Assembly (NCBI GenBank): GCA_963850255.1
Contig: CAWKLL010000021.1
Location: 6,874-70,873, forward strand
Length of the DNA: 64,000 nt
Direction of reading: 5' to 3'
Source of the DNA: J054 sp963850255
GTDB taxonomy: Bacteria; Pseudomonadota; Gammaproteobacteria; Steroidobacterales; GCA-2729495
Both the position numbers and the translations under genes were made by a program. The notes below the pieces were generated by a model. That model was not told the DNA's origin. It saw only the letters and a list, made by a program, of their open reading frames with translations, and did not search any database. Numbering within the stretch: position 1 is the stretch's first letter; each line of letters starts with the position of its first letter. This document shows, one piece after another, positions 58,910 through 64,000 of the stretch.

Positions 58910-61408
58910 ATGTCAGAAGTGACAGTAGCCCAGTTTGCTGAGGTCCTGAAGGTCCCGGTTGATCGGTTGTTGAGTCAGCTGGACGAGGCCGGGATAGCGG
59001 TAAAGGGCGCAGAAGACGTTATCAGCGAAGACGCCAAGATGGAGCTGTTGACCTATCTGCGTCGCAGCCACGGTCGCAAGGAAGCGGGGGCGGGCGCAGC
59101 GCCGCGACAAATTACCCTGCAGCGCCGCTCGCAGAGCGAACTGCGTCTTTCCGGTGGTCAGGGTCGGGCACGTACCGTCAATGTCGAGGTGCGCCGTAAA
59201 CGTACCTACGTCAAACGCGATGCGCTTGAGGAAGAAGCGCGTCAGAAGCAGGAAGAGATCGACGCGAAAAAGCGCGTTGAGGAAGACGCTCGCCAGCAAG
59301 AGCTCGCGGCAGAGCAGGCGATTAAAGATCAGGCTGATAAGGCTAAGGCTGACGAAGAAAACAAGTTAAGACAGGAGCAGGATGCGCTGGTTGCGCAAGA
59401 GGCGCAGCAACGCGAAGCCGCTGACTTGCTGGTCCGTGAAGAACAGGCTCGACGTGACGCCAAGGCGAAAGAAGAGCGTGAACAAGCAGCGCGCCGCGAT
59501 CGTGAAAAGAAAGATACGCGTTACGGGCGTAAAGAGCTGCACGTCAAGTCGGGCGTCAGTGGGCGGCGCAAGAAAAAGCGTGTTTCACGGCGCCGGGCAG
59601 TTTCCGCCAACGCTGATAGCCAGCACGGTTTCGAGCGGCCCACCGAGCCACAGCGCCGCGAGGTCGAGATTCCCGAGTCTATTACCGTCAGCGAACTTGC
59701 TCAGCGTATGGCTGTGAAGGGCAATGAGGTGATGAAGCAGATGATGCAGATGGGCGTCATGGCAACCATCAACCAGGCTATTGATCAGGATACTGCCACG
59801 CTGGTGGTCGAGGAAATGGGCCATGTGGCCAAGCCGGTCACCGATGGTGGCATCGAAGAAGAGATTCTCCAGGTGGCGGACGTAGGCGGAGACCTGGTGC
59901 CGCGTTCTCCCGTAGTAACCATCATGGGCCATGTCGATCACGGCAAGACGTCACTGCTGGATTATATTCGTACCACGCGTGTTGCCGATGCCGAAGCGGG
60001 CGGAATCACCCAGCATATTGGCGCTTATCATGTTGAAACAGACAGGGGCCAGGTAACCTTTCTGGATACACCCGGTCACGCCGCATTTACTGCGATGCGT
60101 GCACGAGGCGCTCAGGTTACGGACATTGTGATCCTGGTGGTCGCGGCTGACGATGGCGTTAAACCGCAGACCGAGGAGGCGATCCAGCATGCCAAGGCCG
60201 CTGGTGTTCCGATCGTGGTTGCGGTCAATAAAACTGACAAGCCGGATGCCGACCCGGAGCGGGTCCGCAATGAGCTGGCGGCCAAGGAAGTGGTTCCGGA
60301 AGAGTGGGGTGGTGAAAACCTGTTCGTAGACGTGTCTGCCAAGACCGGCGAGGGTGTCGACAAACTGCTCGAGACCATTTTGCTCCAGTCAGAAGTATTG
60401 TCCCTGGAGGCAGTGGCCGAAGGTCCTGCGGCAGGCGTTGTCATTGAGTCTAGCCTGGAGAAAGGCCGGGGCCCGGTCGCCACCATTCTGGTGACTCGCG
60501 GCCGCCTTAAACAGGGCGACATGTTGCTGGCCGGCGAAGAGTTTGGGCGTGTTCGCATCATGCTTGATGAGACCGGAGCACAGGTAACCGAGGTCGGCCC
60601 TTCAATGCCCGTTGCTGTGCTGGGTCTGTCAGGCACGCCAGGATCCGGTGATGATGTGCTGGTTCTTGAGGACGAACGCAAGGCTCGCGAGTTTGCCGAA
60701 CTGCGGCATGCCAAGTCGCGTGATGTGAAGCTCGCCAAACAACAGGCAGCCAAGCTGGAAGACATGTTCAGTCAGATGGAGAGTGGCGAAGCTCAATCTG
60801 TGCAGATTATGATTAAAGCCGATGTCCACGGCAGTGCCGAGGCCTTGCGTGATGCCCTGCTGAAGATTCCGGGCGAGGAAGTCGAGATCAAGGTTATCAG
60901 CAGTGGCGTCGGTGGCATTACCGAGAATGACGTCAATCTGGCAGCCGCATCCAACGCCTTCATGATCGGTTTTAACGTCCGTGCTGATGCATCTGCGCGC
61001 AGTGCAATCAAGGAAACAGGCGTTGATGTGCGCTACTACAGCATTATCTATGAAGCCATAGATGATGTGCGTGCAGCAGTTACCGGTATGCTGGCTCCGG
61101 AGATTCGCGATGAGATCGTCGGCCTGGCCGAGGTCCGTGATGTTTTCAGTTCGCCGAAATTCGGTGACGTGGCTGGTTGCCTGGTCGTCGATGGTTACGT
61201 GAAGCGTAGCAATCCGATTCGTGTATTGCGTGAGAACGTTGTCATTTACGAAGGCGAACTCGAATCGCTGCGTAGATTCAAGGATGACGTCAATGAAGTT
61301 CGCGCCGGCACCGAGTGTGGCATCGCGGTGAAAAACTACACGGACGTGCGGGTTGGTGATCAGATAGAGTGCTTCGAACGGGTAGAGGTGGCGCGCTCGT
61401 TGAAGTAA
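58910..61408 (+). CDS. infB: Translation initiation factor IF-2
   Basis: 832 residues. N-terminal IF2 domain (VAQFAEVLKVPVDRLLSQL), then a long charged Glu/Lys/Arg/Ala-rich helix (~110-215). The GTPase domain begins near residue 339: VTIMGHVDHGKTSLLDYIR, LDTPGHAAFTAMRARG, VNKTDKPDAD. Domains II-IV bind initiator tRNA, whose gene lies in the same locus. Internal starts giving shorter forms are possible but not evident. Confidence 0.97.
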   Translation: MSEVTVAQFAEVLKVPVDRLLSQLDEAGIAVKGAEDVISEDAKMELLTYLRRSHGRKEAGAGAAPRQITLQRRSQSELRLSGGQGRARTVNVEVRRKRTYVKRDALEEEARQKQEEIDAKKRVEEDARQQELAAEQAIKDQADKAKADEENKLRQEQDALVAQEAQQREAADLLVREEQARRDAKAKEEREQAARRDREKKDTRYGRKELHVKSGVSGRRKKKRVSRRRAVSANADSQHGFERPTEPQRREVEIPESITVSELAQRMAVKGNEVMKQMMQMGVMATINQAIDQDTATLVVEEMGHVAKPVTDGGIEEEILQVADVGGDLVPRSPVVTIMGHVDHGKTSLLDYIRTTRVADAEAGGITQHIGAYHVETDRGQVTFLDTPGHAAFTAMRARGAQVTDIVILVVAADDGVKPQTEEAIQHAKAAGVPIVVAVNKTDKPDADPERVRNELAAKEVVPEEWGGENLFVDVSAKTGEGVDKLLETILLQSEVLSLEAVAEGPAAGVVIESSLEKGRGPVATILVTRGRLKQGDMLLAGEEFGRVRIMLDETGAQVTEVGPSMPVAVLGLSGTPGSGDDVLVLEDERKAREFAELRHAKSRDVKLAKQQAAKLEDMFSQMESGEAQSVQIMIKADVHGSAEALRDALLKIPGEEVEIKVISSGVGGITENDVNLAAASNAFMIGFNVRADASARSAIKETGVDVRYYSIIYEAIDDVRAAVTGMLAPEIRDEIVGLAEVRDVFSSPKFGDVAGCLVVDGYVKRSNPIRVLRENVVIYEGELESLRRFKDDVNEVRAGTECGIAVKNYTDVRVGDQIECFERVEVARSLK

Positions 61409-61439
61409 CGGCGCGACACTTCTAGTTAGTTCAGCCAAT

Positions 61440-61832
61440 ATGTCACGGGATTTCCCTCGCAGTCGCCGGGTAGAGGACCAGATTCAACGGATTCTTAGCG
61501 ACGTATTGCGCACCCAGGCCCGCGATCCGCGCCTTGGCATGGTTATCGTAACCGGAGTCAAGGTGTCCAGAGATTTGAGCGTAGCGCGCGTTTTTGTTAC
61601 TTCACTCGATCTTGAGCATTCGCCGGAAGAACTCATTGACGACCTGCAGCGGGCGGGCGGATTTCTGCGCAGCGCTCTGGCTGCCGAGCTCACCGTTCGA
61701 CAGGTACCCGAGTTGCGATTTCAGCATGATGACAGCATGCAGCAGGCTGCACGTATGGATGCGCTGATTGACAGTGCGGTAGCCGGAGATAGTGGAAGCC
61801 AGGACGATGGCGACGGTCAGCAGGATGACTAG
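61440..61832 (+). CDS. rbfA: 30S ribosome-binding factor RbfA
   Basis: 130 residues. KH-like fold: SRRVEDQIQRILSDVLRTQARDPRLG, ITGVKVSRDLSVARVFVT-like core and VPELRFQHDDSMQQAARMDALI. Acts late in 30S maturation, also in cold adaptation. The acidic Gly/Asp-rich tail overlaps truB. Confidence 0.95.
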   Translation: MSRDFPRSRRVEDQIQRILSDVLRTQARDPRLGMVIVTGVKVSRDLSVARVFVTSLDLEHSPEELIDDLQRAGGFLRSALAAELTVRQVPELRFQHDDSMQQAARMDALIDSAVAGDSGSQDDGDGQQDD

Positions 61833-62751
61833 GCCCGGTTCCAAGCAGACTAAAGTACCGCGGCGGGATGTTGATGGCATTATCTTGCTCGACAAGCCGC
61901 CGGGTATGACGTCCAATCGCGTTCTGCAGAAGGTCAAGTGGCTGTTTCGTGCGCGTAAAGCCGGCCATACCGGGAGCCTGGACCCATTGGCCAGTGGCAT
62001 GCTGCCCATTTGCCTGGGTCAGGCGACGAAGGTTTCAGCATTTTTGCTGGACGCAGCCAAGACCTACACCGTTGAGGCGCGCTGGGGGCAGCAAACCGAT
62101 ACGGCCGACGCTGACGGTCAGGTAGTGGCCGAATCCTCTTGCGATGCCGTGTCCGAGGCGCAACTGAGCGCGGCGCTGGCGCAGTTTCGCGGCGACATGA
62201 TGCAGATTCCACCGATGTACTCAGCGCTGAAGCACAATGGCCGGCGGCTCTACGAACTGGCCCGTGCCGGTGAGCAGGTGGCACGCGAACCGCGAGCAGT
62301 CACGATTTACTCGCTGGAGATTCTCGGCTTTGATACGCACCGGCCCGTGCTGCAGGTGCGGTGCAGCAAAGGTACCTACGTGCGCACGCTGGTGGAAGAT
62401 ATTGCTGCCGCATGCAGCACCCTGGGTCACGTGGCGGCGTTGAGGCGTACTGCCATCGACCCCTTTGGTCAGGGTCCGCTGGTCAGTCTGGATGCGCTAA
62501 TGGCCCTGGAGGACGACCTGGAGGGCCTGGACGCTCACTTACGCCCGGTAGACACTGCTATTGCCGACTGGGCCGCGTTAGAGCTGGGCGCTGATCAGGC
62601 TTATTACCTGCGTCGTGGCAATCCTGTCGCGGCGCAGTGCGGCGGAATCGCGCCGGGACGGGTGCGATTGTATGACCCTGAACAACGGTTTCTCGGTATT
62701 GGCGAGATTCTCGGAGACGGCCGCGTAGCACCGCGGCGGCTGTTCGTTTAG
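61825..62751 (+). CDS. truB: tRNA pseudouridine(55) synthase TruB
   Basis: 308 residues from the ATG at 61825 (MTRPGSKQTK), which aligns with the E. coli MSRP start; in-frame starts at 61807 and 61792 exist and one has a better ribosome-binding site, so the start is uncertain. Catalytic Asp53 in HTGSLDPLASGMLPICLG, then KTYTVEARWGQQTDTADADG and CSKGTYVRTLVEDI. A PUA-like C-terminal domain follows. Modifies U55 in the T-loop of tRNAs. Confidence 0.94.
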   Translation: MTRPGSKQTKVPRRDVDGIILLDKPPGMTSNRVLQKVKWLFRARKAGHTGSLDPLASGMLPICLGQATKVSAFLLDAAKTYTVEARWGQQTDTADADGQVVAESSCDAVSEAQLSAALAQFRGDMMQIPPMYSALKHNGRRLYELARAGEQVAREPRAVTIYSLEILGFDTHRPVLQVRCSKGTYVRTLVEDIAAACSTLGHVAALRRTAIDPFGQGPLVSLDALMALEDDLEGLDAHLRPVDTAIADWAALELGADQAYYLRRGNPVAAQCGGIAPGRVRLYDPEQRFLGIGEILGDGRVAPRRLFV

Positions 62752-62801
62752 GTGCCGGACTTTGACTCGTAACAGTACTGTTTATGTGTCGCGTGTGAGG
62801 T

Positions 62802-62807
62802 TACAAT
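62802..62807 (+). promoter_or_regulatory. Candidate -10 of an rpsO promoter
   Basis: TACAAT, five of six consensus bases, 55 bp before rpsO in a 111-bp spacer. No good -35 is visible. Confidence 0.35.
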
Positions 62808-62862
62808 ACCGCGCGAATTTAAAGGGTAATCAATAAGCTGTAGCTAATAGGAGCACGCAGGA

Positions 62863-63132
62863 ATGTCTCTCGACGGAGAACAGAAAACTAAGATCATCGA
62901 AGATTATCGCCGGGCCGATGCCGATACAGGCTCACCGGAGGTACAAGTGGCGTTGTTAACCGCGCGCATCACCGAACTCACCGAGCATTTTGGTACGCAC
63001 AAGAAAGACCATCACTCGCGGCAGGGCCTGCTGCGTATGGTCAATAAGCGTCGCAAGTTGCTGGATTATCTGAAGGACAGAGACAGCGAGCGCTACCGCA
63101 AGCTGATTGAGAGTCTCGGCCTGCGTCGCTAG
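62863..63132 (+). CDS. rpsO: 30S ribosomal protein S15
   Basis: 89 residues, the universal length. Four-helix protein: DTGSPEVQVALLTARITELTEHFGTHKKDHHSRQGLLRMV, then KRRKLLDYLKD. Binds 16S rRNA early in 30S assembly. In E. coli it represses its own message through a leader pseudoknot; I did not establish one here. A clear AGGAG site precedes the start. Confidence 0.97.
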   Translation: MSLDGEQKTKIIEDYRRADADTGSPEVQVALLTARITELTEHFGTHKKDHHSRQGLLRMVNKRRKLLDYLKDRDSERYRKLIESLGLRR

Positions 63133-63229
63133 GCCAGGGCATCCTTCCCGAACATAAAGTTTCTTTTTCGATCCGGATCGCCGGCAGCGAACCCGTTGTC
63201 GTCGGCCTACCTCAAATAGGATTAATAGA

Positions 63230-64000
63230 GTGAATTCCACGAAAGTAAGTTTTCAATATGGTGACCAGGAAGTCACTATCGAGACGGGCGCAATAGCTCG
63301 TCAGGCAGATGGCGCCGTGCTGGTGCGCATGGGTGACAGCCAGGTACTGGTTACCGCGGTTGGTCGCAAGCATGCTGATCCGGGCCGGGATTTTTTCCCG
63401 CTGACGGTCAACTATCAGGAAAAGACCTATGCTGCCGGCAAGATACCTGGGGGCTTTTTTAAGCGCGAAGGACGTCCGACAGAGAAGGAGACCCTGACTT
63501 CGCGGCTAATCGATCGTCCGGTTCGCCCGCTGTTTCCGAAAGGCTTCAAGAATGAAGTTCAGGTAATTGCCACCGTCATATCGATGAATCCGGATATCAA
63601 TCCGGATATTGCTGCCTTGCTCGGTGCTTCTGCATCGCTGGCTATTTCCGGTATGCCCTTTAAGGGCCCGATCGGAGCAGCGCGGGTCGGTTACGTCGAC
63701 GGCGAGTATGTGCTGAATCCGACCAATACCCAGTTGGAAAAATCGAAACTGGATCTGATTGTGGCAGGCACTTCCAATGCAGTGTTGATGGTTGAATCCG
63801 AAGCCGACGTGCTGTCGGAACAGGTGATGCTGGACGCCGTTATTTTCGGACACGAACAAATGCAGACGGCCATATCGGCGATCACTGAGTTGGCTGCCAA
63901 AACCGGTAAGCCCGCCTGGGAATGGAGTGCTCCGGAAACGCCCGCTGAGCTGGTGTCAGCCGTCACTGCGGCCGCTGAGTCGGATATCAAGCAAGCCTAC
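63230..64000 (+). CDS. pnp: Polyribonucleotide nucleotidyltransferase (3' end outside window)
   Basis: Reads in frame from the GTG at 63230 (VNSTKVSFQYGDQEVTIETG) to the window end: 257 residues of an expected ~700. First RNase PH-like domain: VRMGDSQVLVTAVG, GKIPGGFFKREGRP, SRLIDRPVRPLFPKGF and VMLDAVIFGHEQMQ. Degrades RNA phosphorolytically in the degradosome. The rpsO-pnp order is near universal in the class. No clear terminator lies in the 97-bp spacer. Confidence 0.95.
   Translation, partial: MNSTKVSFQYGDQEVTIETGAIARQADGAVLVRMGDSQVLVTAVGRKHADPGRDFFPLTVNYQEKTYAAGKIPGGFFKREGRPTEKETLTSRLIDRPVRPLFPKGFKNEVQVIATVISMNPDINPDIAALLGASASLAISGMPFKGPIGAARVGYVDGEYVLNPTNTQLEKSKLDLIVAGTSNAVLMVESEADVLSEQVMLDAVIFGHEQMQTAISAITELAAKTGKPAWEWSAPETPAELVSAVTAAAESDIKQAY

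Noticed and set aside
1..64000. CRISPR arrays, transposases, integrases, toxin-antitoxin or phage-defence modules
   Set aside because: No regularly spaced repeats or such genes were found. RatA/RnfH carry a toxin-antitoxin name historically but are conserved housekeeping genes here.

Overview
The window looks like a chromosome segment of a GC-rich gammaproteobacterium, probably near the Xanthomonadales, Woeseiales or Steroidobacterales. The evidence is gene order. From about 18.5 kb rightwards it follows the smpB-ratA-rnfH-bamE-fur-recN-nadK-hrcA-grpE-dnaK-dnaJ-dapB-carAB-greA-yhbY-rlmE-ftsH-folP-glmM-tpiA-secG-tRNA-Leu series known from pseudomonads. The whole nuoA-N operon is then inserted before tRNA-fMet-rimP-nusA-infB-rbfA-truB-rpsO-pnp, as I recall from xanthomonads. 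Fur is the short pseudomonad type. The taxon is an inference.

Left part (1-19 kb) is accessory. It starts inside a giant outer-membrane protein: an array of DUF11-like and Cna-B/SdrD-like domains, an internal OmpA peptidoglycan-binding domain and a C-terminal barrel. Next, on the minus strand, is a cation-transporting P-type ATPase broken by about ten indels although every catalytic motif survives. Then come two small exported proteins with internal duplications: a two-domain protein of unknown function and a diheme cytochrome whose haem sites close each half. A tmRNA gene (ssrA, minus strand) follows. Its last 19-20 bases are repeated 181 bp beyond its 3' end, with a run of four small hairpins between the copies. 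A lone PEP-CTERM-type exported protein lies between ssrA and smpB.

Middle part (19-42 kb) is housekeeping: a neurotransmitter-symporter-family permease, small stress and envelope genes, Fur, RecN, NAD kinase, the HrcA/GrpE/DnaK/DnaJ chaperone set, lysine (dapB) and carbamoyl-phosphate (carAB) synthesis, GreA, ribosome maturation factors (YhbY, RlmE), FtsH, folate synthesis, GlmM, TpiA and SecG. carA has a terminator-like hairpin in its leader.

Right part (42-64 kb) holds the 14-gene complex I operon between tRNA-Leu(GAG) and initiator tRNA. It is followed by the transcription/translation operon rimP-nusA-infB-rbfA-truB-rpsO-pnp, with pnp cut by the window end. Two intrinsic terminators lie between tRNA-fMet and rimP.

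Three conserved genes (dnaJ, carA, the permease) each carry one frameshift at or near a short base run, and the ATPase carries many. The simplest reading is uncorrected indels in the assembly, clustered at 11.8-14.6 kb. The most unusual real structure is the ssrA 3'-end repeat. I found no CRISPR array, transposase, integrase or defence system.
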